From contig CAJQUW010005339.1 of the NCBI GenBank assembly GCA_907163375.1, positions 1-64,000 on the forward strand: 64,000 nt of DNA, given 5' to 3'. This DNA comes from Prostheceraeus crozeri. Taxonomy: Eukaryota > Platyhelminthes > Polycladida > Euryleptidae. Shown piece by piece: positions 29,452 to 39,742 of the stretch. The notes beneath the pieces are model-generated. The model was not told the origin of the DNA. It saw only the letters and a program-made list of their open reading frames with translations, and searched no databases. Positions within the stretch are counted from its first letter, which is position 1, and each line of letters starts with the position of its first letter. The position numbers and the translations under genes are program-made.

Positions 29452-30191
29452 GGTAGAAGTAGAAGTAGATGATTTATATTGAGAATGAAAATCATTGAAA
29501 AAACACTTGATGAATACACTTTGGAAACAATGTACGATTGAGATATTACATGTACGAGTATAGTATGAAAGAGTACTTAGTCCTATAGGTATATAGTACA
29601 CTTGGGTACTTGGGTATACTTCAATAAAATATCAAAAAATAGAAATAAGAAAGCAAAGTTCTACTGAACAAGAATACCTTCAAATAATGCACATGTATAA
29701 GGTACAAACGAATTAAAACGTCTAGATGTTGCACTGTAGGGCTGAAGATAACGACCGGATCGCCATGAGATGTCTGGCATAATGCCGTGGAGAATATGAT
29801 TTTCGTTCTTAGAAGAGAGATGGAAGAGTCTGACAGCAGCTTCTTCACGTCGACGCTTGAGTGGTGGAAACTTGCCACAAGGGCAATCTGTAGCTCGAAA
29901 GTCTTTCGGCAGCGAACATACCATTTTATGGATTCGGTTTTAAAAACGATTCAAACGAGATTCGAGATGGGCAGGCAATTGAATAAAGACACTCGATGCA
30001 TATTCGAACAAACTTCAGATGAGGGAATGGTAGATAGCTGCGAGGGAAGAAGGTGGTACCAGAGGCTTCAGAATTCTCAACCCATACATACGCTGACTTG
30101 TGGTCCTAATCTGCTTGGTAATGTGGCTGTCCCATCTCAATTGGCTGTTGAGTATAACTCCCAAGATACGCAGTTCGTCGATACGGTAGAA
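29452..30191 (-). mobile_element. nested 5'-truncated LINE copy, 726 bp, TSD GGTAGAA
   Basis: Element 29459-30184 is flanked by GGTAGAA (29452-29458 and 30185-30191). It encodes a LINE ORF2 C-terminus (ELRILGVILNSQLRWDSHIT, KPLVPPSSLAAIYHSL) and ends with a TACTTC-rich tail. Removing it restores the LINE-1a endonuclease frame across DDST/PDGS. The internal protein resembles the matching part of LINE-1-type elements, so it is probably a relative of its host LINE. Confidence 0.75.
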
Positions 30192-31228
30192 TCGTCTAGC
30201 CATGTTTCAGTTAGAACGGCGAAGTCTGGTTTATTTGTATGCATCAACATCGCAACTTCATCTATCTTGTTAGAAATTGACAGTAGATTAGTAAGTAATA
30301 TCGTTCGAATAGCCAGAGGATTCTTCCTTTTTACCTTGTTTTCGTCATGATTACGTTGAGGGATTTGTCGTTTATCAGTTAAATTGACCATAATTCGATG
30401 ACGATCAACTATTCTTGTAGGAGTATAATGTCTGTCAGTAATACGAACTGGGATGGGATGCTGAATTTCAGAAACAGGAGAGAAAAGGTCAGGACAACTG
30501 GAAGACTGATAAGAGTTGCTATTTACAGGAGAGTTCAGATTTCCCTTGCAGTGGGAATTCCTGTTACAGACAGAGTTGACATCTGAAATAGCATCATTGA
30601 TATAAAAATAGGTGGGAATATAGGGGAAAATAGGTGGGTATATCAATGAATAGTATACTGTTGTTCGCAGGGAGGAGAGACCAAGGTATGATCACAGATC
30701 TAATAATAGGAGTAGATGACGAGGCAACGCGAAGGCGTGAAGCATGTTTACGCTATCGCACTGCTCCGAAGTAAAGGCAACAAACATCGCCGTCAACGCT
30801 TTGGCGATAGGAAGAGACAAAGGATTGATTACACTTACAGGGCGGAATTCATTTCAAAGTTCTCCGTCGACCTTTGACAAATGATTAGTGATGTATATAC
30901 ATGTATACCGGTATATATTGCGAATGTGTGCACTGTGATATTTTAATGAATGATCTAAAACATGGCATGAAAATAAGAATGTGCGCAAACATTTCAGTTT
31001 TATCAAGATGAGGCAAAAATTTATCGATATCAGCAAGTCCCAATTAAAACACAATTTAATAAAGAGGAGTTATTTTTCAAAAATTACGCAAAAATCAGTG
31101 TGATAGTTCATTTTTAAACATGTCATTTTTGTACGTAAAGCCGCTATTTAATAATGTTAGGACTATATAAAAAATACATGGTCACATCACATGCAAGTAA
31201 AAACGACTGCAAATCAGGAGAAGAATAT

Positions 31229-31804
31229 TTACTTTCCTCTAAACAGAACTGCTTTTGTCGCTTGCTGCCTAGATTGTATTGAAGAACAAAAAATGTTTCT
31301 CTCAAAATACAGCTTACCGTACCTGAGTAGTCGAATTTTCACGTAAGAATTGCAAATCATACGGATCAACTTGATAATGTGATCAGATTCACTTCCAAGG
31401 TCATTGTCAAATATATGTCCACTGATATCGGGGAAAATTGTGATCCTATCAACCTTTTGTAGCACAAGATTCTCAATTTTAATGTCAATATGTTTTTCCT
31501 TAGGCAAGAGTGAGACATCAGTCACACCTGGAAATATTGATCGGAAAATAGCTTCTGCGACGCAAACAACAGAAAATACCCCATAACTTGGTGTCAACAA
31601 ACCACCTCTCTGTTTCACAGCGAGAAATTGAGCAAAATTTACATCTAAATTCCCGGCATTTGAATCACTAGATATGTTGTCAAACAGAGCATCAATGCAG
31701 ATGGTACAATCAATTTTATCTTTCAGTTTCCGAACTCTGTATCCTGCGATGTAATATAGAACATTCCAACGCCAGTCAAATTGAATTTCATGGAATATAT
31801 CCAA
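31229..31804 (-). pseudogene. P-element/THAP9-type transposase C-terminal fragment
   Basis: Encodes VLYYIAGYRVRKL, a Cys pair (IDCTICIDALF) and RGGLLTPSYGVFSVVCVAEA, motifs of the C-terminal region of P/THAP9 transposases. It is in a different frame from the THAP part and overlaps it by about 80 bp, so the two are separated by an internal deletion or frameshift. No catalytic Asp/Glu region is seen between. Confidence 0.65.
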
Positions 31805-32289
31805 GACGAATATAGATTTTCACGATCCTGATTCCACAATTCGGATGGTGTTTGTACAGAATCATTACATTTATGAAGATCAAAACGCTTATTAAAGCGG
31901 AAATCAAGCTCAATGTCAGTAAAGGTTCCGCATTCTACAACGTTAGCATTGGAGGATGCTTTTATAAAATTATTCATTAAAATGCGATAGTCTGGGTACC
32001 CTTCGAATATCGTGAGAACAGCATCACGTTTAAGCACGCGAATTCGTCGAGCAACTGGCTTGATACAGCCTTTCTTTTTCGAATATGTAAGATCACTTTT
32101 AAAGTCTTGTTCTGTGAAATGAGCAGCGCAAACAAATGATGACCTAGACGGATTAAAATTTTTTCTTTTGATGTTATTTAACCATTTCTGTGATAATGCT
32201 TTGTTTGATAAAGGAAAATGATGAAAAGAAATACTGGAAATCTTCGAAGAACGATTAGTACAGTGAGGCACACAACAAGACGTTACCAT
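31723..32289 (-). CDS. THAP-domain N-terminus of P-element transposase (truncated)
   Basis: ATG at 32289. It has the THAP signature: CCVPHC near residue 5, KWLNNIKR, then C-A-A-H-F (FVCAAHFTEQDF), and a final basic KKKGCIKPVA. This is the C2-C-H zinc DNA-binding domain that reads the terminal sequences in P elements and THAP9. The frame continues to a stop about 100 codons past the THAP domain without catalytic sequence. A THAP-only product could act as a repressor of related elements, as known for truncated P proteins; that is inference. Confidence 0.8.
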   Translation of the reverse strand: MVTSCCVPHCTNRSSKISSISFHHFPLSNKALSQKWLNNIKRKNFNPSRSSFVCAAHFTEQDFKSDLTYSKKKGCIKPVARRIRVLKRDAVLTIFEGYPDYRILMNNFIKASSNANVVECGTFTDIELDFRFNKRFDLHKCNDSVQTPSELWNQDRENLYSSWIYSMKFNLTGVGMFYITSQDTEFGN

Positions 32290-32548
32290 GTTTAAACGAA
32301 TGTAAAATCTGATGTTAACTGACCGATGTGGGCGTTATATATGAAATCTACATGCTTCATTTAATTTTCTTTCCGCACAGATTCCTTTGTGGGTCTGTGC
32401 AACACTTTCCATCATCAACTACAGAATCATTTGCTTTCTGCCTTTAGATCGGAGCGCTCGCCAAATGTAAATAAACATTTTCCCGCTTCACCGTCCGACA
32501 CGCAAAGATGCAGTGACTTCGTCATCTACTCTTATTATTAGATCTGTG

Positions 32549-32943
32549 GGTATGATGCGGCTGCTGAAATGACGTATTATTGGGGAAATCGGTGGATGAA
32601 GGAACAGATGGAGTTGGCATGAGGAGGCGATTGAACCACAGGAAACGCCTTGTACGCCTCGCCAGTTTGTGTGGGGCGAAAGGTATCAGTCGTAGCAAAT
32701 GTTCGCGAGAATACACATGTTTGGAGGTCAGGTTAGTCATGACTCCTATTAGTCATCTTTCACAAAGCTGAAGATTATGGCGATAGTATGTAATTTAACA
32801 GTAGACCAAAACCGAAGAATTAACGACGTTAAACGAATATTTGCGGAGATAATGATATTGGAATTGGACAGAGCGAGTATCGGGCATCACGGAGATATAA
32901 AAAACCACACATGTAAGGCATTGGAAACAAGCAGAGAAGCCAA
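32549..32943 (-). mobile_element. 5' end of LINE-1a
   Basis: The short stretch between the P element and the recombinase relic. It is AT-rich with no clear open frame and is assigned to the LINE-1a leader because it lies between its endonuclease start and the point where the recombinase sequence resumes (about 32944). From 32631 it is included in the 2,285-bp direct repeat. Confidence 0.45.
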
Positions 32944-33767
32944 ACTTTCTTCCTGAACATTCTTTCCTGTTTTTGGTCGATGACTAATGTACAAGTTGTA
33001 AATTTTTACGATGTTTCTTGGACTATCACTTTCAAATCGGTCAACACATTTGGCCTCGATGACACCGTCTCGTAAACCGCCACTTCTAGTTTTGGTGCAG
33101 TCTTCAGTATATCGTAAAAACATTTTACCGGAATCCGGGTCACTGAGGAGCTGGATTTGAGAAATTCTCCAAACCGCAATTGACGATGTTCCTTTCTGGC
33201 TCTGAGTCCGAAATGTAAGCCAATTAAATAAATCAATGTCCTTAGCAGCTTTCGAGGAGATTCTGTTCCCAAATGATTGTCTGTCCAAAGCCTCTCTTCA
33301 GTATCCTTAGAAATGCAGCTTTCTTTTTTCTTATATAGGCCGATTCCTTCCCTTGTTGCACTCTTCATGCAAGCATCTAGAGCTTGAACTCCCTCAGTGA
33401 ACTCAGCGTCTTTGAGAAAGTTCCATTCACGTTTAAGCTCATAGTGAAAATAGTGGAATAAAGAAGAAATCAATTGTCTTAGACTCTCTCCAGGAAACTT
33501 TGAGCCGTCCTTTTTCCTAATGTCATTAATGAAAAGGGGCAGCAGAAAAGCGACATTGCCTTTTGACATCTCTTCAATGGAGTTTAATACCATAAGTTCT
33601 GTTGAATTAATTTGTAAAATATGCTGATTTCTAGCATCGTTGTATTCTCTAAACTTTTTGTAAGCCCAATTTTCCTTATAGACAGTTGCATGAGGCATCA
33701 TTTCCTTTATTTTTCTATCTATATCTTCTGGTGTAGAAAACTGTTGAAGTGGTGCTGAATTAGTCAT
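32944..33767 (-). pseudogene. tyrosine recombinase (DUF3504/Crypton-like), N-terminal and core
   Basis: The ATG at 33767 starts a frame with SAM-like helices (LQINSTELMVLNSIEEMSKG) and LIYLIGLHFGLRARKEHRQL, which carries the catalytic Arg region. Near 33180 the homologous frame shifts, then continues with LRYTEDCTKTRSGGLRDG and LYISHRPKTGKN. The C-terminal H-x-x-R part is at 9350-9779. Both copies of the 2,285-bp repeat share the frameshift, so the break predates the duplication. Related to KIAA1958/ZMYM-type recombinase domains of Crypton origin. Confidence 0.7.
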
Positions 33768-34107
33768 TGTTGAACGAGATTGTTATGATTACTGATACTG
33801 TCCACGTATCATGGCTTAAAATTTGAAATCCAAACACTGCAAGGTACAGATAGTAGCATAGCAAGATGCAAAATGTAAAACTTGCTGGGCTGCATAGATA
33901 AAACCATGGAATTCTAATATATCTAGAAGTCCATGGACAAAAATGAACTAGATCGCTTTACATATGGATATCCATGTGTGTCTCAGGTATATAGCCTTCA
34001 TAGATTTCTTGCAATGTTTTCTTCAATATCCACAATTCACAGATATTTAGAAGTCTATGCACAATTATGCATAGAACAGCATTTTCAGAGATTTCTAGAA
34101 AGTATTT

Positions 34108-34271
34108 AACAAAGTTAATACATGGCTTACTAGTGCATCCACTTTCTGGTAATTGCACGAGAAATAGAGATATCTGTCTCAAAAACTCTCGCTTTCGGCT
34201 CGAGCTTTCAACAGATATCTCTATTTCTCGTGCAATTATCCATCGTGAATGCACAGTAAGCCATGTATTAA
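34108..34271. repeat. imperfect inverted repeat, about 70-bp arms
   Basis: GTTAATACATGGCTTACT and ATTGCACGAGAAATAGAG on the left are matched by their complements on the right, around a centre near 34190. It may be a small hairpin transposon (MITE). It is copied in the second direct repeat (41471-41634). No TSD was established. Confidence 0.7.
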
Positions 34272-34449
34272 CTATTAGTAATAAGATTTCTATATAGCAA
34301 AACTACTTAGCGAGATAAACTGGTATAGTTTAAAGCTATATGTCGTCGGGCATAAATTAACTGGCAACGAGGTTGAAATATTCGCCTCTTTTGAGTGTCT
34401 CTCCTGCTTAGCTACTTAAACCTACGCTTCTAAATGCGCTATCCTTTTG

Positions 34450-34915
34450 AGTTGGTCATCATATTTTGGCTAGAGCATGCATAGCAATGGATTTTTATAG
34501 TGCTGGAACGTTGAGTTAATTGTTACATTAAGGATAACGAATTTACTTATCGTGATCATCCTTTCTTGGGTGAACTTTATGAGGTTTACACAGATAATTT
34601 CCATTGATAAAAATGCGATTTTATGTTTAAGATGCGCGGCATGACTTTCATGAACAACTTGTGTATATGACTTAAAAGGCTTATAGGGCGATAATTGCTG
34701 CAGTCTAGTCTGCTGTTCTTTTTGTAAATGACAACTATGAGAGCCTCTTTGAAGTTTGAGGCACATTGCCTGTTGAGAGGATAGCATTGAATAACTGTAA
34801 CAGAGCATTGACTATTGGTTCGCCGCCAACTTTTAGGAATTCAGAATAAATATTGTCAATGCCACGACTTTTCCAGCTCTTCATTTTGCTAGTCGCTGAG
34901 GTGATTTCTCATCTT
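34450..34915 (-). mobile_element. RTE-type LINE relic (left duplicate)
   Basis: The minus strand encodes RT N-terminal phrases such as IDNIYSEFLKVGGEPIVNAL, FKEALIVVIYKKN and NYRPISLLSHIHKLF with frame breaks, typical of RTE/CR1 LINEs. It is cut at 34915 by the intact LINE; the homologous relic in the right duplicate continues further upstream to about 44240. Confidence 0.6.
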
Positions 34916-35195
34916 GGCACGGAGACCACATTGTGAGCTCCTTGGTATATGAGATTGCATTCCGCCGCGTTAAGCAGTGTACTGAGTACGTGTTGTACAA
35001 AGCGTTTGTTATCGCCTACTTTCTCTTCTCTCCGCTTCCGGGGCTAAGAGACTCTACTGTTTCGCGCATTCTGTCGCTCTCTCTTCTCTCTCTTCCCTTG
35101 TCTGTCCCTGTCGACTTGATCGTAAGATTAGTCAGCAGGACTCCCCACTCGCTGACACAGTCAGTGCAGCTGTACCGCTGCGGCCGCCGTCTCTG

Positions 35196-36779
35196 ATGGC
35201 AACGTCAAGCGGGAATGTTGCAAAGCGCAGCCGCGTAGAGTCGCCACTAATTGATGATAATGATGATGACTTGGTAGACTCTGTCGTGGCCGCTCACGCA
35301 CACGCACAGCTTTCTGCTTTTAAACTTAAAAGCAATGCGATGGATGTTACTCCCAGCCATGTTAACAGCTATGGCACCGAACAACAGGGAGCTGCCGCTG
35401 ATCGTTTGTTATCTGCACGATCAGGGAGAGAGCACACCCACCTGATGGTGAAGAGCGAGACACCTTGGCCTTTTGCTAAGTTTATTCTTGCTTTGAAGCA
35501 GGCCTTACCAGGTGCGACTGACGTCAAGTCAGTTAAATCTGTGAAGGGAGGCTTCAGAATCACCGGTAAGAATTTATCGGTGATCAAAATGGCCATCGAG
35601 AGATCAGAGGATCTCAAATCCCTCAGATGTGAGCTCTCTGCCCCAGCGGCGAAAGTGGTGGATGTCCGCGTTCGCGGCATCGACAGTTCAATCCCGATTG
35701 AGGAGATAATCGAGGATTTGAGGTTGAATTTCGGCCCTCAAGTGAAAGGAGCCAGACGTCTGCACGCCTCCACTAACGGCGTAGTAGACAGAGGGAGGCC
35801 ATTACCAGTGGTCATTGTGTCCGTCGAGGAGTCTCTTGTAGACCGCCTCAGACGTGAGTGGATGTTATTCGGCCTTATCAGGGTCGCCGTTGGGAAGCCA
35901 CAGCAGAGAGCTTCAATTGCTCAATGCTGGCGTTGCCTGGCCTGGGGCCACACGGCTCAGTCGTGTAAAAAGGCAAAGCGCTGTGCGCGTTGTGGAGAGT
36001 CATCGCACCTGGCAGCAGAGTGCAGGAAGACTCAGCCGTCGTGTTTCGCCTGTGGGGGAGCTCACTCTGCCGCTTACGCCGGTTGCCCGGCTAAGTTTGC
36101 AGAGCTCCGGCGACAGCAAGAAGCCCTGAAGTCTGTCAGCAAAAGACAGCCTGGACCTCAGTACATCTCGAGGCCGGTAGTGGGAACCCTCTCCTTTGCC
36201 ACAGCAACAGGAGGAAGAGCGACTGAGCCCTTGCGGCCAGCTCCAGCACCGCAGCAGGGCACGGCGGCTAGCAGTCAGGGCAGAGAGCAGGACACCTCGA
36301 CATCTGTCTTGAAACAGAGCGAGGAAGCAGACGACATCTCCACACGCACTCAGCAGAGCAAGGAGATCGCCCGCGAGATCCGCGAGACGAAATCTAGGCT
36401 GAGCGAGGCTGAAACCACTTTGCAGAAAGTGCAGGAAGCGCGCCAGACAGGCAGCAGCAGTATGCTCTCATCAAAGGCCAAGCTTCTTAGGAAGAAGGCT
36501 AAGAAGATGAGAGAGAAGCTGACGTCTCTCGACAAGGAGAGAGTGAGACTGCGCGACCACAAGTCGCAGAGCCTGGAGCAGCAGCCAGCGCTTTCGGCAC
36601 CACCGGTGGTTAAGCCAGTGACCGAAGCAGCCTCTCAGGACTTCACCACGCTCGTGAAGACAACCCTGAGCAAAGTCAGGATCCTCATCCGGCACTGTAC
36701 CGATGCAGAGGCAGTCCTGGGCGCTGTAGATTCACTCGTAGAAGTGCTTCTTCAGTTGTTGGACTCGAGAGCGCAATGA
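35196..36779 (+). CDS. LINE ORF1, gag-like CCHC protein (527 aa)
   Basis: Starts with ATG shortly after the GC-rich leader. Around residues 245-300 there are three zinc knuckles in a row: CWRCLAWGHTAQSC, CARCGESSHLAAEC and CFACGGAHSAAYAGC. Upstream is an RRM-like or gag-like region (KSVKSVKGGFRITGKN, VVDVRVRGIDSSIP). Downstream is a Lys/Arg/Glu-rich probable coiled coil (KEIAREIRETKSRLSEAETT). It would bind the element's RNA in the ribonucleoprotein. It ends in TGA, overlapping the ORF2 start as ATGA, suggesting translational reinitiation for ORF2. Confidence 0.9.
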   Translation: MATSSGNVAKRSRVESPLIDDNDDDLVDSVVAAHAHAQLSAFKLKSNAMDVTPSHVNSYGTEQQGAAADRLLSARSGREHTHLMVKSETPWPFAKFILALKQALPGATDVKSVKSVKGGFRITGKNLSVIKMAIERSEDLKSLRCELSAPAAKVVDVRVRGIDSSIPIEEIIEDLRLNFGPQVKGARRLHASTNGVVDRGRPLPVVIVSVEESLVDRLRREWMLFGLIRVAVGKPQQRASIAQCWRCLAWGHTAQSCKKAKRCARCGESSHLAAECRKTQPSCFACGGAHSAAYAGCPAKFAELRRQQEALKSVSKRQPGPQYISRPVVGTLSFATATGGRATEPLRPAPAPQQGTAASSQGREQDTSTSVLKQSEEADDISTRTQQSKEIAREIRETKSRLSEAETTLQKVQEARQTGSSSMLSSKAKLLRKKAKKMREKLTSLDKERVRLRDHKSQSLEQQPALSAPPVVKPVTEAASQDFTTLVKTTLSKVRILIRHCTDAEAVLGAVDSLVEVLLQLLDSRAQ

Positions 36780-39742
36780 CTCACAGAGAGAGTCTGCCCT
36801 TCGTCATTTGGCACGTGAACGCTAATGGCTTAGGACCTCGTGTGGAAGAGTTGCGAGCCGCAACCGCCACCGCTGCAGTAGTATCGCTACAGGATACTCG
36901 CATGCGCTCTTCAGAACGCAATAATGAGCTCTGGAGAACAGAGTGGGCCTCCTATTGCGCCTACACTTTCCTCCATGACACAGAAGGACCAGGCTGTGCG
37001 ATGCTCATCCACCGGAGCTTTCGGCAGCGTCTTCTGGTAAGAAGGACAGAAAATAGACAGCGTCTCCTAAGTGTAGAAGTAATTCTAACGGATGGTAGAC
37101 GGCTGACTATTTCGTCTTTCTATGCGCCTCCGGCTGAGCCCCTCAACTCAGAGCTTCTATCTGTCGCTCTGGAGAGGCCATCCTCTGTACTCGTGGGGGA
37201 CCTTAATGCGCGCTCCACAGATCTTGGCTGCCGCACCAGGAACCCCAGCGGGGTCGTGCTGACGGATTTTCTTGAGGATAGTGGGAACGTTGTGCTCAAC
37301 AATCCCCAAATCCCGACTTTCCATCACACGGCCTACGCTTTTAGTGATTGCCTGGATTGGGCCATCGCCACACCAGAGGCTTCCGCACTGTTCAGCTGTG
37401 CTGTCGGAGACGATGTGGGATCAGACCATCTGCCTCTCGTTTTGCGAGGGCCCTCTGTCCGGTCTGAGACGAGTTCCAGTGCCCTCACACCACCAGTTCG
37501 CTGGCGAACTAGTCATCTGACGGACTGGAGCTCTTATCGGACGGCTCTCGAGGCCAACCTGAGAGAACCTTCTATCTTGACTCCAGGCGACCTCAACAGT
37601 CCAGAGGGCATTGAGAGACTGTCAGGAGAGATAGAGACGGCAATCCAACGAGCCGCAGATGAGACCCTGGCAAGGTCAAGACCTCGAGTACCATCAGAGC
37701 AGCTGGCTCTGCCCTGGTGGCTCAAGTCTCTTGTGAAAGAGCGGAAGAGACTGAGGAGGCTATTGAGAGGCTCTCCAGGACAGCAAACGGTTATCCGCCG
37801 ACAGCTGAACCAACTGAGGGCAGCCATCAGAGAGGGCATACCTCGATACCACCAAGAGATGGTTGAGGTAAAGGCTAAGGCCTTTGCGAGCGGGCCGGCA
37901 AGTCCGCAGTTCTGGCCGGCTGTAAAGCGATGGTTTCGGGGGGTTCCCCCCAGCCTCCCCCCGCTAAGACGGGATGATGAGGAGGAGAGTGAACCGGCAG
38001 TTCACACAGTAGACAGGCTGGAGATATTCGCCGAGCATTTACAGAATGCTCTGAGTGGCCCGGACCGGCCCGGTTTTGACAGGGCTGCGTACGTAGCACT
38101 GGAAGACGAGGTGGCGAATGACAGTGACCTTGAGCCCTTAAGATCTACAGGCTCAGAGAGAGACGGAACCCCAGATAGCTGTCCTACCAGGACAGTTAAT
38201 CCTTTGGAGGTAGAGCGGGAATTGAGAAAGTTGAGAAGCGGGAAAGCGCCAGGCCCGGACGGCATCTCTTCAGACCTGCTGAAGAATGCCCCTGCGTCCT
38301 TGGCCGTTTTCCTCGCACAGCTGTTTACAGCCTCACTTTCAGTTGGCTACGTCCCGGAGCGGTGGCGCCGCTCCTTTGTGCGGATGCTGCCAAAGGCTGA
38401 CAAGACTCTCACCAAAGCCAGTGACTTCCGGCCGATATCCCTAACATCTTGTATCGGTAAGGTTTTGGAGAGAATGTTTGCCCGACGCCTGTCGAAGTGG
38501 TGTGACGACCGCGGCCTTCTGCCGGAAGAGCAGTCAGGCTTCAGGAGAGGTAGAGATGCCGTCGAGCAAGTCGTACTGGTCTCTCAGCGCGCTGCTCAAG
38601 CGATGAACGCAGGTCTGGCTACTGCCCTTGTCGCCCTTGACATGGCAAAAGCCTATGACAGCGTCTGGCACTCTCGGCTGATCCAGACCTGCAAGGAGAT
38701 GATTCCTCTCTCCTGTGCACGGTGGATCTCCTCTTTCCTGAAGGAAAGGCGAGCGAACGTTCAGGAGGACGGCTATCTGTCCCACACCTTTCCGACTCGA
38801 GCAGGGGTGCCCCAAGGGTCACCGCTCTCACCCCTTCTCTACGTCATTTTTACGAGCAGCTTACCGCTGCCTCGCGACTGCCTAGCAGGCGCTACGGCTT
38901 ATGCCGACGACGTAGCTTTGTGGGCCTCGGCCCAGACGCCAGCGGAAGCCTGGAGCAGGTTGGACAGCTACCTCCACAGCCTCCGCGACTGGTGTCAAAG
39001 ACATAGGCTGCTCTTCAACCCGGCGAAGACACAGCTCATGTTTTTCTCCCGCCGGCCCCACTGGCAGCCGTCGGACTTTGGAGAGCCCTCCTTCCTGGGA
39101 GAGCCTCTAGAGTGGAGAAGCACACTGGATTTGCTCGGCGTGCGGCTGGATCGCCAACTACAGCTCCGCCCTCATGTGCGACTCCTGTACGATAGGCTTG
39201 GACCCCGAATCCAGGAGCTGAGGCGTTTGATGAGCTCTAGTCGGAGTGTCCCGGGCTGGGTGGGAGTCCTCCTTTACAGGTATCTCATCCGCTCCAGTAT
39301 CTCTTTTTCAGCTCCCTTGCTCTCGATGAGCTGCCCTTCGACGTGGGCCGACCTGGAAGCGCTGGAGCGCCGTGGACTACGAGCGGCCACGAGGACGAGG
39401 ACGACGACGACGGCTGAGGTCCTGCGCAGGAGAGCGCGCCTCAACACCATCAAGGCCGAAGCGGAGCGCCACGCCTCTCGTTTCCTGCTGCGCCACAGCC
39501 GAGCGGGCAACCGACGGCTACTGGAGGCCTTCCGGGCGGAACAAGGCCAACGACCGGACCTGGTGCGATGGGACCAACCCCTGGAGCGAATCTTTGCCTG
39601 CTTGCCGCAAGCAGAGCAAGCGGCGGTTCGAGCAAAGCTGGACGAGTTCAACATCGAGGAAGAAGGACGACCAACAAGAAGCCGAAGAAGCCGAGGACGA
39701 ACGAGGACACCGGACGTGTGGGGGCTCTCCCCCTTCCAATGA
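36776..39742 (+). CDS. LINE ORF2, endonuclease-reverse transcriptase (988 aa)
   Basis: The N-terminal APE-type endonuclease has WHVNANGLG, VSLQDTR, VGDLNAR and the catalytic GSDHLPL at about residue 218. The RT domain has APGPDGIS, DFRPISLTSCIGKVLERMF, LVALDMAKAYDSVWH, GVPQGSPLSPLLYV and the catalytic TAYADDVALW. The C-terminus is Arg-rich (RRSRGRTRTPD) without a recognisable RNase H domain. It nicks target DNA and primes reverse transcription there. All key residues seen are intact. Ends in TGA. Confidence 0.95.
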   Translation: MTHRESLPFVIWHVNANGLGPRVEELRAATATAAVVSLQDTRMRSSERNNELWRTEWASYCAYTFLHDTEGPGCAMLIHRSFRQRLLVRRTENRQRLLSVEVILTDGRRLTISSFYAPPAEPLNSELLSVALERPSSVLVGDLNARSTDLGCRTRNPSGVVLTDFLEDSGNVVLNNPQIPTFHHTAYAFSDCLDWAIATPEASALFSCAVGDDVGSDHLPLVLRGPSVRSETSSSALTPPVRWRTSHLTDWSSYRTALEANLREPSILTPGDLNSPEGIERLSGEIETAIQRAADETLARSRPRVPSEQLALPWWLKSLVKERKRLRRLLRGSPGQQTVIRRQLNQLRAAIREGIPRYHQEMVEVKAKAFASGPASPQFWPAVKRWFRGVPPSLPPLRRDDEEESEPAVHTVDRLEIFAEHLQNALSGPDRPGFDRAAYVALEDEVANDSDLEPLRSTGSERDGTPDSCPTRTVNPLEVERELRKLRSGKAPGPDGISSDLLKNAPASLAVFLAQLFTASLSVGYVPERWRRSFVRMLPKADKTLTKASDFRPISLTSCIGKVLERMFARRLSKWCDDRGLLPEEQSGFRRGRDAVEQVVLVSQRAAQAMNAGLATALVALDMAKAYDSVWHSRLIQTCKEMIPLSCARWISSFLKERRANVQEDGYLSHTFPTRAGVPQGSPLSPLLYVIFTSSLPLPRDCLAGATAYADDVALWASAQTPAEAWSRLDSYLHSLRDWCQRHRLLFNPAKTQLMFFSRRPHWQPSDFGEPSFLGEPLEWRSTLDLLGVRLDRQLQLRPHVRLLYDRLGPRIQELRRLMSSSRSVPGWVGVLLYRYLIRSSISFSAPLLSMSCPSTWADLEALERRGLRAATRTRTTTTAEVLRRRARLNTIKAEAERHASRFLLRHSRAGNRRLLEAFRAEQGQRPDLVRWDQPLERIFACLPQAEQAAVRAKLDEFNIEEEGRPTRSRRSRGRTRTPDVWGLSPFQ

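Larger units (their letters stand above)
30693..32548 (-). mobile_element. P element, internally reduced, 1,856 bp, TSD GGTATGAT
   Basis: Terminal inverted repeats start CACAGATCTAATAATA (30693 and, inverted, 32548) with about 35 bp of similarity. The flanks carry an identical 8-bp duplication GGTATGAT (30685-30692 and 32549-32556), the length known for P elements. It encodes a THAP domain and a C-terminal transposase piece but lacks the middle of a normal P transposase, so it is an internally deleted, non-autonomous copy. Confidence 0.9.
26482..32943 (-). mobile_element. LINE-1a, interrupted by MITE, LINE copy and P element
   Basis: Minus-strand non-LTR retrotransposon. From its 5' side it comprises 32943-32549, 30692-30185 (endonuclease start, PDFAVLTETWLDDST), 29451-28006 (endonuclease rest and RT start, with GDFNGLRSQFD, GRSDHCVVLW and YRQISLLPILSKVLEK), 27192-26482 (RT core with ALDFAKAFD, GVPQSSVIGP and KYADDVL) and 9937-9780 (3' end). 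Frames join cleanly at each insertion site. The ORF has a few substitutions but is largely open. Family: APE-endonuclease LINE of the CR1/Jockey group, by motif order only. Confidence 0.8.
32631..34915. repeat. 2,285-bp direct repeat flanking the intact LINE (left copy)
   Basis: It starts TTGAACCACAGGAAACG and ends TTTCTCATCTT. It is repeated at 39994-42278 with exactly the same length and only rare differences (for example C at 34203, T at the matching 41566). Both copies abut the termini of the LINE at 34916-39993. The segment contains LINE-1a leader, recombinase relic, an inverted repeat and an RTE relic, so it is a piece of the target locus duplicated as a whole. Confidence 0.9.
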
